Part shown: piece by piece, positions 10,530 through 20,715 of the stretch
Numbering within the stretch: position 1 is the stretch's first letter
Layout of the letters: the number at the start of each line of letters is the position of its first letter
Origin: Styela clava
Lineage: Eukaryota > Chordata > Ascidiacea > Stolidobranchia > Styelidae
Assembly: GCF_964204865.1 (NCBI RefSeq)
Contig: NC_135255.1
Span: forward strand, 15,653,135-15,717,134
Direction: 5' to 3'
Length of the DNA stretch: 64,000 nucleotides
Notes under the pieces: generated by a model
What the model saw: the letters and a program-made list of their open reading frames with translations, nothing else
Told to the model about the DNA's origin: nothing
Database searches by the model: none
Program-made: the position numbers and the translations under genes

Positions 10530-10590
10530 CAATTTGCATTAATGCAACAATGATACGGATGAATAGATTATTTTACCATGAACTTGAATT
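10530..10590 (+). repeat. Local repeat, copy 3 of 3
   Basis: Short copy of the 9125 unit (ACGGATGAATAGATTATTTT and ACCATGAACTTG). The 270 bp after it show no recognisable feature. Confidence 0.45.
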
Positions 10591-10859
10591 TAAAAAAAGG
10601 TTCAACAGTGGTCGTCTTGGACTTGTCTAATAATCATTCTACTTGTTTATATGTTCTTGTTTCTTGATTTAGCGCATGGAAACACCACTGTCTTATGGAA
10701 CAAATAGGGTGATTAGGATGATAGTCAGCTGAAAACCGAAAACAACAATTTTTTCATTGCATTACTTACATTGCATTCTTTGGGTGAGTTATATTGTTTG
10801 TGTTTTTGTCGTTGTCCCTTTCAATAATGTCCATTTTTGTCGTATTAACTAATACAGAC

Positions 10860-12199
10860 CATGAAATATTTCCCATGTTGTTTCTTCCATCTCATCCAAT
10901 TTCTTATCAGAAGAGAATATCAAAAATACTTCTGAACGTAATCGAAAGTGCTGATAAATAGTTGAGTTTATCTTAGTTTTGCGATAAAACTGGAATACTG
11001 ATAATTTATCTCACATGAGTATTTGAAATCCCTGGCAACCATCTTCATTCAATTAGGCATTTATTCAGTTATTTTATTGAGTGGGCTTTCTAACACGATA
11101 TACATATAATTTAAATTATGCATATAAAACCAGCAAATATACAGCCAACTAAATATACAAGTTTAAACTAAAGTCATATGTATAAATAGCCAATTCAATT
11201 TTTATTCACACTCATTTAAGTGATGTACCGGTACATACAAAATCAATCGATTTATATGGATCTAGCGCAGTATGTCAGCTAAATCCAAGACAATTATAAA
11301 ACCAAGTAAAAAGGCATGTACCAGATATTACATGAAAGAGTGGGCGGGGAAAAATCATATTGGCGCTGAAAAAAAAATTCTGTATTCAAGTGGTGAAAAT
11401 TGAAGTCGACTGCCTTGTTTCTAGCGAAGAAAAGCGACATTTCACAAGAACAGAAACAACGGTTTTACAAAGCCATCCACATGTACACTTCGAGCTCAAT
11501 GAATTCAAAGTGAAAAATTAATAGATAAAGCATGCAGGGAGAACTACAGAATGTTGTATGTTTAATTTTTCGTCGTTTTCTCACTAAAATCAGACAGTTT
11601 GAAATTTCACAGAATTTATTGTAACTATGGTTTTCCATTTCAGAGGACAAATTTTATTCTGTCAAGCAAGAAATTCCCACGCTCTTCCTGTTCTATCATT
11701 CTATTGTTTGTTTACGATAGTAATCAGTGATCGGAAGTAGAATCGGAAGTCAGTGATAAGGCCTTCAGGCACGCGCCAGTGATAGCTGATATTTTCGACA
11801 ACAATTTTTGAACATGGGGAAGAATCAGAATTAAATGAAAAATTGTTCAGTTCGTTTAAATTCTGTGCATTTCTAAACCAGCAAACACATAAATAAAGAT
11901 AATCTGCGTTTGTATTTTGATACAAAGTTTGACTCAATGATTCTGGTATGACATGTGAGAGTTTATTTCAACTTGTTGAATGAGACCATATTTGTTTTGT
12001 TTAGTTTACAATTTATACCAAAATTCGAAAGGACTCTTCCGAATCACATCATTCGACTTGAACCCCGAATAAGGAGCTATAGCAAAAAGCAGTTGGAAAT
12101 GTTTCGAAAAAATAGTTGTACATAACCTGTTTTCAATTTTATGTATAGACATATTCAAATAACCTAACGCAAGTCACGCGACCAACACACGCTATGTTT
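10860..12199 (+). repeat. Zic upstream duplication block C (inverted relative to A and B)
   Basis: The reverse complement matches block A over its whole length. Examples are GATAAACTCAACTATTTATC near 10960, TCGATTGATTTTGTATG near 11240, GAAGAGCGTGGGAATTTC near 11680 and ATAACATAGCGTG-type sequence near 12200. In orientation it lies upstream of the plus-strand Zic copy 3. Blocks A and C are about 8 kb apart in opposite directions, so one duplication step included an inversion. Confidence 0.7.
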
Positions 12200-12425
12200 A
12201 CATTCTCACGAAGGTGAATATTGCAAACAAAGAACGTAAACAATTATATCTCAATGTAAACAACGCAAATTCTACGTCGAATAACAGAAAGGAGAGAAAG
12301 CGGAAAGAATGACGTGGGAAAACTGGAATCGGAAGAAGAAATGATAAGAGTTTCTATATAAGGTTAAATAAACATTTCAACCGCATCATTACATCGTCTC
12401 CGAATAAAAGTAACCGAGAAATATT
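12200..12425 (+). promoter_or_regulatory. Promoter of collapsed Zic copy 3
   Basis: Contains GTAAACAATTATATCTCAAT followed by GTAAACAACGC (12236-12266; two Fox-like sites), a CRE-like GACGTGGGAAAA, GATAAGAG and TATATAAGG (12355-12363), then ATG at 12426. It is better preserved than the coding sequence behind it, and is the closest match to the orphan promoter at 4141-4380. Confidence 0.6.
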
Positions 12426-13125
12426 ATGGCTTATGCAAGCGCCTGCTCATACTCTGTTACAAAACCCAGACCTACAACCCAGAAAAACGAATAAAAAACA
12501 CGAAAAAGGTGACAGAAAGATGAAGTGGTGAAGAGTATACAAAAAAAAAAATTAGCACAAGAATTATGTGACGGAGCTCGTGCGCGTATGTGAAAGGCAA
12601 TTATAACTTCATTATTACTTAAATGATTAGCAGTCGTTTTGCTTAGTAAACAAAGCTGAAAAGAAAACAACAAACATAAAATTAGTTTCGGGTGATGCTT
12701 CTTGTGTAGAAAAGCACTGCAATTTCCGTAAAATTTTATATTACATATCATTCCACTGTTCGGCCCAGATGTGAAAAATGGCAAAACTTATGGTTAATCA
12801 ATACGTTGGAAATGGTCAACCTAACAGCAATCTAAAAATCTTGTCGTGCAAGTGGATTATCAAAGGCAACAAAAGTGATGGAAACTGCGTAACATGCAAT
12901 CAAGAGTTTGTATATCCACGCTCGATGATTTGATTATATTATTTACATAACATAATTTATTGTGAGATATGTGCAAATTCAATTATAACCTAGAAACTTA
13001 GAGAACAAGCTACTCCGATCAATTATGAACAGACTATCCCTCCACCACCATCAACGAAGCCAGAAAGTCAAAAAACACCAAATCTTTATTATTTGTTCGC
13101 GCAGCCACCGTCCGAATATTATTAG
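12426..13125 (+). pseudogene. Collapsed Zic copy 3, zinc fingers deleted
   Basis: Starts with the ancestral ATG and MAYASA, then meets a stop after about 23 codons inside the segment shared with 2216-2545. The Zic frame resumes at about 12790 with YVGNGQPN...[11 protein letters not shown] and NCVTCNQEF, the first half of finger 1, and is cut off near 12910. About 100 bp of repeat-like sequence follows. From about 13009 the frame resumes with the extreme C-terminus (TPINYEQTIPPPP, then NLYYLFAQPPSEYY and a stop at 13123-13125). Fingers 2-5 and most of the tail are missing. It cannot encode a DNA-binding protein. It shares the N-terminal replacement with copy 1, so the two descend from the same already damaged ancestor. 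Confidence 0.8.
12915..13015 (+). repeat. Repeat fragment at the finger deletion in Zic copy 3
   Basis: About 100 bp filling the gap between finger 1 and the tail resembles 59548-59645 inside a hAT-type element. Shared words include GATTATAT, AATTTATTGTGAGA and AACA(A)GCTACTC. This suggests that an element fragment marks the site where the fingers were lost. Confidence 0.5.
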
Positions 13126-13322
13126 AGAACTCAATCAGATAAATATAAATTTTCATATTTTACATCGTCCTATTTATTGCTTACTGATTTATGAATCAAT
13201 CTGTATTTTAGTGCCAAATTAGTTATTTGCACGTTAGTTTTTATTGCATTTTATATCAAATTTAAGTTGAACACATCTCCGAGCTGATCTTGCAAGATCT
13301 GTTGGCTGAGGTAGTCTGCATA

Positions 13323-15069
13323 TTATGTCCTCATGCGAGAATGAAGCCCCATCATCTTCATTTGGAACAAATACAAAACCAGTGCAGATAATTCACCTTC
13401 ATCAGTCGTGCCATCATATCTAACAACAGCACACTCCTCTTCTGAACTATTGCTAGTATTGTGGGGGCGAACTTTCCTATTTTTTGTAGCGAAAAGTTTT
13501 TTTCTCGAACTGCATTTCTTGTTGTTCTTTCTTTTTTCATTCTCTAGGGAAATCTCTTTTAATACAGGCGTGGAAGTTAAAATCTTTGTCTTTCCTTTTT
13601 TCGGGAGCGCTTGGTCTTTCTTTGTGGAGCTTTTGGGATTTTTTGAATCTCGCTTGGCGATACGTACGATGAGCAAGATCTGGGGATCTGGGTTGCCCGT
13701 TTTCTGTAACTGAAATGCTGATTCATTAACCCTCGGTTTAGGAGTGCAAAGATTTTCAGTACTACAGCCTGGGGTCAGTGGATCCGTGCATTTTGAGGAC
13801 TGTCCTGGTTCATCACGATCAACGCCAACGACTTCTCGGTCCGTCAAAGTTGCAGCTGCAAAATCTGCATCAGTAAAAATATCGCGATTGAAAGGGTATA
13901 TACCAGTGCTTTGAAATCCAGATAGAATATTCCTCGATGTCATTGCTGACATTTGAGCCTCTTTTACAATGCCAGGAACATCATATATTGTAACAGTTTT
14001 TCCAGCATGACTACGTAGCCAACTCTCCATCGCTCTGTTATAACTGGCTTTGAAAGGACCATACACCGTTTTATCAAGCGGTTGCAATCGATGAGATGTG
14101 TGAGGTGGTAAAGTAAGCATAACTACTCCATTGGATCTTGCCATCTCAGCAGCACGTAAAGAAATATGAGACTCGTGGTTATCCAAAATCAAAAGAATTT
14201 TTCTTTCGGGAGTACAACGAGTCTGGCGCACCAGATGTTCTAGATAAACAAGAAAAAGTTCTTCATTAATCCAGCCAGACTTTGTTGCTTGTCCAATGCA
14301 GCCCGGTGGCCCTTCAATGATAAAGTGGTTGTGGAAGTTTACGCGCGGAAATATAAACATAGGTGGAAGCACATTACCAGAGGCGCAGATGGTTGTAGAC
14401 TACCGTAACCAGTTCACCACGCTCAGCAGACGTAGCTGCACCCACTTGTTTTTTACCCTTGGCTGTAACAATATCAGATGGGGTTTGAACAGTGGTGCAC
14501 CCGGTTTCATCGAGATTGTAAATATCTTCAGGGTGAAAATCGTCCACATCCATGACCTGTGCTAAGTTGTCGAAAAATTCACCAACCGTGTGACGATTAA
14601 ATGCAGTCGCCCTTCCGAGTGAAGTTGCCTCTGGAGTCCGTATGGAAAGATTTTGTCATTTTTTGAACTCTAGCCACCAAGCTTTTCCCGCTTTTTTATT
14701 GATTTTCCAAGACACTGGCATATACAACTGGTTTTGAAATGCAAATTCATAAGCTAGTTTACAACACTGTTCAAGAGAGAGTCCAAAAAACATGTCGGCC
14801 AATCGTTTGACATGATTTCCCAGATCTTCTACCATTTGCTGAGGAATAATATAATGTGCATGAGCAACAGCAGCGTAACCTGTAATTGCGTTAGAATTAT
14901 TTTTGCGCTTGACTATAAAACGAGACAAAGTCATTTTATCTATGCCAAATGCTTCAGCTACACTCCCCAATGATCGCCCGTGAACAACATCGTCAGCCGC
15001 ACTCGACATCAGATCCGGGGGAGTTCTTATGGCTCTGTTTGTTTTTCTTCTATAAAACTGAGGCATCAC
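13323..15069 (-). pseudogene. pogo/Tigger-like DDE transposase, two frame breaks
   Basis: Read on the minus strand. About 137 codons (15069-14656) carry a psq-type helix-turn-helix (RTPPDLMSSAADDV...SLGSVAEAFGIDKMTLSRF) and a CENP-B-like region. The frame then breaks near 14650 and continues in another frame to about 14376, including YNLDETG with the first catalytic Asp. It breaks again and continues for 349 codons (14372-13323) with ILDNHESH (second Asp) and LQPLDKTVYGPFK (third Asp). The order and motifs are those of the DDE_1 superfamily (pogo, Tigger, jerky). A Lys/Ser-rich C-terminal tail follows. With two frame breaks it cannot make a full transposase, so it is a dead element or, less likely, a domesticated gene with sequence errors. 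Terminal inverted repeats were not found. Confidence 0.8.
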
Positions 15070-16195
15070 CTAAAATACGTTGAAAACAATATTGGCAGCG
15101 TAAAAATATTGACAATGCCGCAAACCATAAAACCCGGTTAAAAGAAAGTCTGAAAATATATTTGCTGAAAAATATGCTAAAAAAATACATGGAATAAATA
15201 GCAGGGTTAGTCGATACACGTATCAACTAATGGAACCACTATTGTATCAACTAGTCAACCTGTGGCCATTTTGAAAAAAAGGGCCGTAGTGGGAAGAATT
15301 CAAATCAGTATCCAGAAACATGTAGGCTGTTATGTAAGCGATATCATACACTACTGCAAGGAAATACTCGCTTGCATCGCTCATTTATAATGCCTGAAAA
15401 AATAATCAACTTACCTTGATTTGACGTTTTCACTCCAGATCTTAAAAATTGATTTTTTTCGAAAATTTTAAACGTGCTGCAACCAACATCGTCAGACGAC
15501 TAACAGAAAGGAAGATCATATTCTAGCCAAACACCAGGTGGCGCATCAGTTTCTTAAAGTGCATTGCACGGCCGTGAGAAGCGCTGTATCATCTAAACTA
15601 CAGCATCAACTAACCTGCCTCTCCCCTACATTTCACCCTCGAGGCAGAAACATAGAGAAATTGGTACGCACACTACGGAAGCACTACCAAGCAGGCTTTC
15701 TTTGTTGTTACTTATCGATCTTAAGATCGGTAAGTATATTGATAGGTATTTGTCTGTATGTATGTCTGTCTGTCTGTCGGTGTGTCTGTTAGATGCACGC
15801 GATATCTCACGAAAGCGAGATTGAATCCGCTCCAGATTTTGCATGTGCATTCATCTTATCTCGGACCAGAAGCCTATTGATTTTGGGCGAATTATGTCGT
15901 ATAATTAGCGAGTTATCAATCAATTATTGATATAGTGATCTAGATTTTTGTAAAGCGAGAGAATTTTGAAACCCGCCGAGTGTTTGTGTGCGATGCGCAG
16001 TGCGCAAGTTACAAGAGCGGATGAATCGAAACTGCAGTTTTTGTTTTGGGGGATCCCCTAACTATCGATCGATAAGTCTTCGGTTTCCAACCGATATTCT
16101 CGGTAATATTATTTGGCGATCGCATGACTTTAAAGTAATCGCTGGTGATTAGGTTTTCAAACCATAGTGACAACTCTTACGATTAATCCTCATTA
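15070..16195. other. Non-coding, with GTCT microsatellite and mobile-looking sequence
   Basis: No gene is supported. A (GTCT)n microsatellite lies at 15751-15780. The GC-richer stretch at 15790-15990 (CGATATCTCACGAAAGCGAG and onward) has the look of a dispersed repeat, but I cannot name it. Confidence 0.35.
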
Positions 16196-16475
16196 CTATA
16201 TTTTGCGCAATAAAGTTTGCGCATATAGGCAATGCTCATTGACCAGGGGAAGAGTGGAGACATGATAAAACGTCAGGCAATGTTTGGGTGGTATGGTAAG
16301 GTTATGAGGATGGGTTCGATCCCCGCAGGATAGACCGAGCTGTAGAGAAAGACCGCAGAGAAGTGAAAGCAGCAGCAGGTGAGAGAGGGCCGGCGGGAAG
16401 TAGAGCAGGCGACCAGCAAAGCAAGCAGACAAAAAAGATGGAGTGGAAAGTAGGGTTGCCATACATCAGGTTTTT
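16196..16475 (+). repeat. Possible tRNA-derived SINE
   Basis: A near-perfect RNA polymerase III B box (GGTTCGATCCCCGC, 16313-16326) lies in a GC-rich island that contrasts with its AT-rich surroundings. The upstream TGGGTGGTATGGTAAGG is only a poor A-box candidate, and no cloverleaf forms, so it is not a functional tRNA gene. The end (GTAGGGTTGCCATACATCAG) resembles a common repeat terminus. The call is tentative. Confidence 0.3.
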
Positions 16476-17099
16476 CAGGACATATTCGGGATTTTAGTGC
16501 TCAAAGTTGCGTCAGGAAGAAATGTTAAAAAGTACTTGAATGTTAGAGATTTTTGAATACAGAGTATCTCTGCTACAAACTCTCGAGTTTTCAGATACTG
16601 CGCAGTTATTTTCAGAGATATGTCACATGAAGTCTTCATTGTGCAACACGGATTGGGTCCCATTCAGATTTCAGATAATTGTGATGCCAAATATGATCTG
16701 AATTGTCAGTATTTTGTAATCGATACCTGTACTTTACTCCGATACGGAACTCTGTGCTATTTTCATAACCATCATTTTTCACGGAAAGTCTCCCCAAACA
16801 GTCACCACCAACCACCACCGTACGTATTTCGGTCCATGACTTATTTGTACCTCTGTGAAGCTAGCAGCAAAACACGAAATTGTGACTGACAGAATCGCAG
16901 AAAATACCCACGCGTAAAATTAAATGTTCCCAATGATTTTTAAAAGAAAGTGTATATTTTGATTAGTTTCACAATAGCAATTAAAGCAAAACAATCATTA
17001 ACTACACTCCTCGTATTGTTAATATATAGTAAACAAGCTAAAGCGACTGTTACAGTGCACAAATTTTTTTTATAATTCTTTGAGAGATGTTTAAAAATG
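16476..17099. other. Spacer before the satellite array
   Basis: AT-rich. Short open frames on both strands show no domain or conserved feature. It marks the left edge of the satellite region. Confidence 0.3.
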
Positions 17100-20000
17100 A
17101 CGGAATTTTCGTCGTGTAACATGGTCGTTTCATGAAAACCTCCAATAAAGGCAGCATTGCAACACTATTGGTGAAAAGTAGAAACCTCAAAGATTCGATT
17201 CCAATATGTCAGAACAGTCTCAGCACGTTCTGACTTGACCATGTATAATACTAAACATAGCGTATATTCTTCAATTTTTAAAACAATGTATATACAACAA
17301 ATTTAAAACTGATTTTGTATTTCAACTAAATTTACTGGATAGTTCATCAAAGAAGATATTTTTCTCTTTGTCACACAACAATAATGCACTTCATTAAACT
17401 TAGAATAAGTTGAGGAAAGTCTGAAATACGGAAAAAAAAATTACGCCCTCTTGTGGATTCTTTGATAAATTTCACAAAACTAGCGTTTTTGAAAGGGCGA
17501 TTTCTCAAAAACCGCCAATAAAGGCAGCACTACGACACATTCGAAGAAAAGCAAATACCCTACAGATTCGATTTTAATATGTCAGAACAGTAGCAGCACG
17601 TTTCAACTTGGCAATACATGATACCAAACATAGCATATAATTTTCAATTTTATTAACTATGTAGATGTAACATATTTAAAAACGGTTTGGTATTTCAACT
17701 AAATTTACTGGATAATTCATCAAATACTTTTCTCTCTTGGCCATATATCACAACTGTACGTTCATTAAACTTGGAATAAGTGGCAAAACTAAAAATACCA
17801 AAAAATGATTTTACGCCCTCTTGTGGATTTTTTTCGGAATTTCAAAAAAATATCGTTTTTGAAAGGACGAATTCTCAAAAACCGCCAATAAAGGCAGCAC
17901 TACGACACATTCGAAGGAAAGCAGATACCTTATAGATTTGATTTCATTATGTCAGAACAGTAGCAGCATGTTTTGACTTGGCCATATATAATACCAAGCA
18001 TAGCGTGTATTCAGAAAGTTATAAACAATGCAGACGTAACATATTCAAAAAAGGTTTGGTATTTCAACTAAATTTACTAGATAAGTTATCGAACATCTTC
18101 TTTTCTAGGACATACATATATACTGTACGTTCATTAAACATGGAATAAGTTGCGGAAAGTATAAAATACCAAAGAGCATTTTACGTCTATTTGTGGATTA
18201 TTTTCAAAATTTCAAAAAATTATCGTATTTGAAATAGCGATTTCTCGAAAACCGCCAATAAAGGCAGCACTACAACACATTCAGAGAAAAGCAGGTACCT
18301 TATAGATTCGATTTTCATATGTCAGAACAGTAGCAGCACGTTTTGACTTGGCCATATATAATTCCAAACATAGCGTATATTTTAAATTTTATTAACTATG
18401 TAGATGTGACATATTTAAAAACGGTTTGGTATTTCAACTAAATTTACTGGAAAATTCATCAAATACTTTCCTCTCTTGGGTATACAACAAAACTATACGT
18501 TCATTAAACTTGGAATTAGTGTGCAAATCTTAAATGATCAAATCAAAAAATGATTTGACGCCCTCTAGTGGATCCTTTTCGGATTTTCGAAAAATTATCG
18601 TTTTTGAAAGGGCGATTTCTCAAAAATCGCCAATAAAGGCAGCACTACGACACATTTGGAGAAAAGCAGATACCTTATAGATTTGATTCCATTATGTCAG
18701 AACAGTAGCAGCACGTTTTGACTTGATCATATATGATACTAAACATAGTGTGTATTCAAAATGTTATAAACAATGCAGACGTAACATATTTAAAAACCGT
18801 TTGGTATTTCAAATAAATTTACTAGATAATTTATCAAACATCATTTTCTTTTGGCATACATACATACTGTACGTCCATTAAACTTGGAATGAGTTGCGGA
18901 AAGTAGGAAATACCGAAAAAATCATTTTACGCTCTCTTGTTGATTATTTTCAAATTTTCGAAAAATTATCCGTTTTGAAACAGCGATTTCTCAAAAACCG
19001 CCAATAAAGGCAGCACTACGACACATTCGGAGCAAATCAAATACTTTATAAATTTGATTTCATTATATCAGAACAGTAGCAGCACGTTTTGACTTGGCCA
19101 TATATAATACCAAACATAGCGTGTATTCAGACTTTTATAAACAATGCAGATGTAACATATTTAAAAACCGTTTGGTATTTCAACTAATTTACTAGATAAT
19201 TTATCAAACATCTTTTTCTTTTGGACATACATATATACTGTTAGTGCATTAAACTTAGAATGAGTTGCGGAAAGTATGAAATAACAAAAAATCATTTTAC
19301 GCCCTCTCGTGGACTTTTTTCGGAATTTCAAAATAATATCGTTTTTGAAAGGGCGATTTCTCAAAAATCGCCAATAAAGGCAGCATTACGACACATTCGG
19401 AGAAAAGCAGATACCTTATAGATTTGATTTCATTATGTCAGAACAGTAGCAGCATGTTTTGACTTGGTCATATATAATACCAAACATAGCGTGTATTCAA
19501 AAATTTATAAACAATGCAGACGTAACATATTCAAAAAACGTTTGGTATTTCAACTAAATTTACTAGATAAATTATCAAACATCTTCTTTTCTTGGACATA
19601 CATATATACTGTACGTTTATTAAACTTGGAATAAGTTGCGGAAAGTATAAAATACCAAAAAGCATTTTACGTCCTTTTGTGGATTATTTTCAAAATTTCA
19701 AAAAATTATCGTTATTGAAATAGCGATTTCTCGAAAACCGCCAATAAAGGCAGCACTACGACACATTCAGAGAAAAACAGATACCCTATAGATTCGATTT
19801 TAATATGTCAGAACAGTAGCAGCACCTTTTGAGTTGGCCATATCTAATACCAAACCTAGCATATAATTTTCAATTTTATTAACTATGTAGATGTAACATA
19901 TTTAAAAACGGTTTGGTATTTCAACTAAATTTACTGGATAATTCATCAAATACTTTTCTCTCTTGGTCATACATCAAAACTGTACGTTCATTAAACTTGA

Positions 20001-20715
20001 AATAAGTGGCAAATCTTAAAATACCAAAAAATGATTTTACGCCCTCTTGTGGATTTTTTTCGGAATTTCAAAAAAATATCGTTTTTGAAAGGACGAATTC
20101 TCAAAAACCGCCAATAAAGGCAGCACTACGACACATTCGGAGAAAAGCAGATACCTTATAGATTCGGTTTCATTATGTCAGAACAGTAGCAGCACGTTTT
20201 AACTTGGCCATATATGATACCAAACATAGCATATAATTTTCAATTTTATTAACTATGTAGATGTAACATATTTAAAAACGGTTTGCTATTTCAACTAAAT
20301 TTACTAGATAATATATCAAACATCTTTTTCTATTAAACATACACCAATACTGTACGTTGATTAAACTTTGAATAAGTTGCGGAAAATATGAAATACCAAA
20401 AAATCATTCTAAGCCATTTTGTGGATTATTTTCAAAATTTCGTAAAATTATCGTTTTTTAAAGGGTGATTTCTGGAAAACCACCAATAAAGGCAGCACTA
20501 CGACGCATTCGGAGAAAAGCAGATACCCTATAGATTTGATTTCATTATGTCACAACAGTAGCAGCACGTTTTGACTTGGCCATATATAATACCAAACATA
20601 GCGTGTATTCTTCAACTTTTGAATAATGCTGACGTTAAAAATTAATAAAGCTTTTGTATTTTAAACAAATTTACTGAATACTTGTTCAAATATAATTTCC
20701 TCTCAGTCACACATC
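17100..20715 (+). repeat. Satellite array, forward arm (ten units of about 370 bp)
   Basis: The anchor CCAATAAAGGCAGCA recurs at about 17142, 17515, 17885, 18255, 18630, 19001, 19371, 19741, 20111 and 20483, a spacing of 370-375 bp. The best conserved part of each unit is about 135 bp around the anchor, from the GCGATTTCTC side through GTCAGAACAGTAGCAGCACG to TGGCCATATATAATACCAAA. The other 235 bp vary and fall into recurring types, for example GTAGATGTAACATA versus GCAGACGTAACATA. No unit has a long open frame. The arm ends where the orientation flips near 20.7 kb. Confidence 0.95.

Noticed and set aside
12431..12784. 117-codon minus-strand frame sharing CLLSKT words with frames at 2306 and 61285
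   Set aside because: The similarity reflects a shared dispersed DNA repeat. Length and ends differ between the copies, and the stretch overlaps the Zic pseudogene on the other strand.
16290..16345. tRNA gene suggested by the GGTTCGATCCCC word
   Set aside because: No acceptor stem or full cloverleaf forms, and the A box is poor and too close. Listed only as a possible SINE.
13323..17200. Idea that the pogo-like gene is a CENP-B-like protein binding the neighbouring satellite
   Set aside because: The frame is broken twice, no CENP-B box was recognised in the satellite unit, and adjacency alone is weak evidence.
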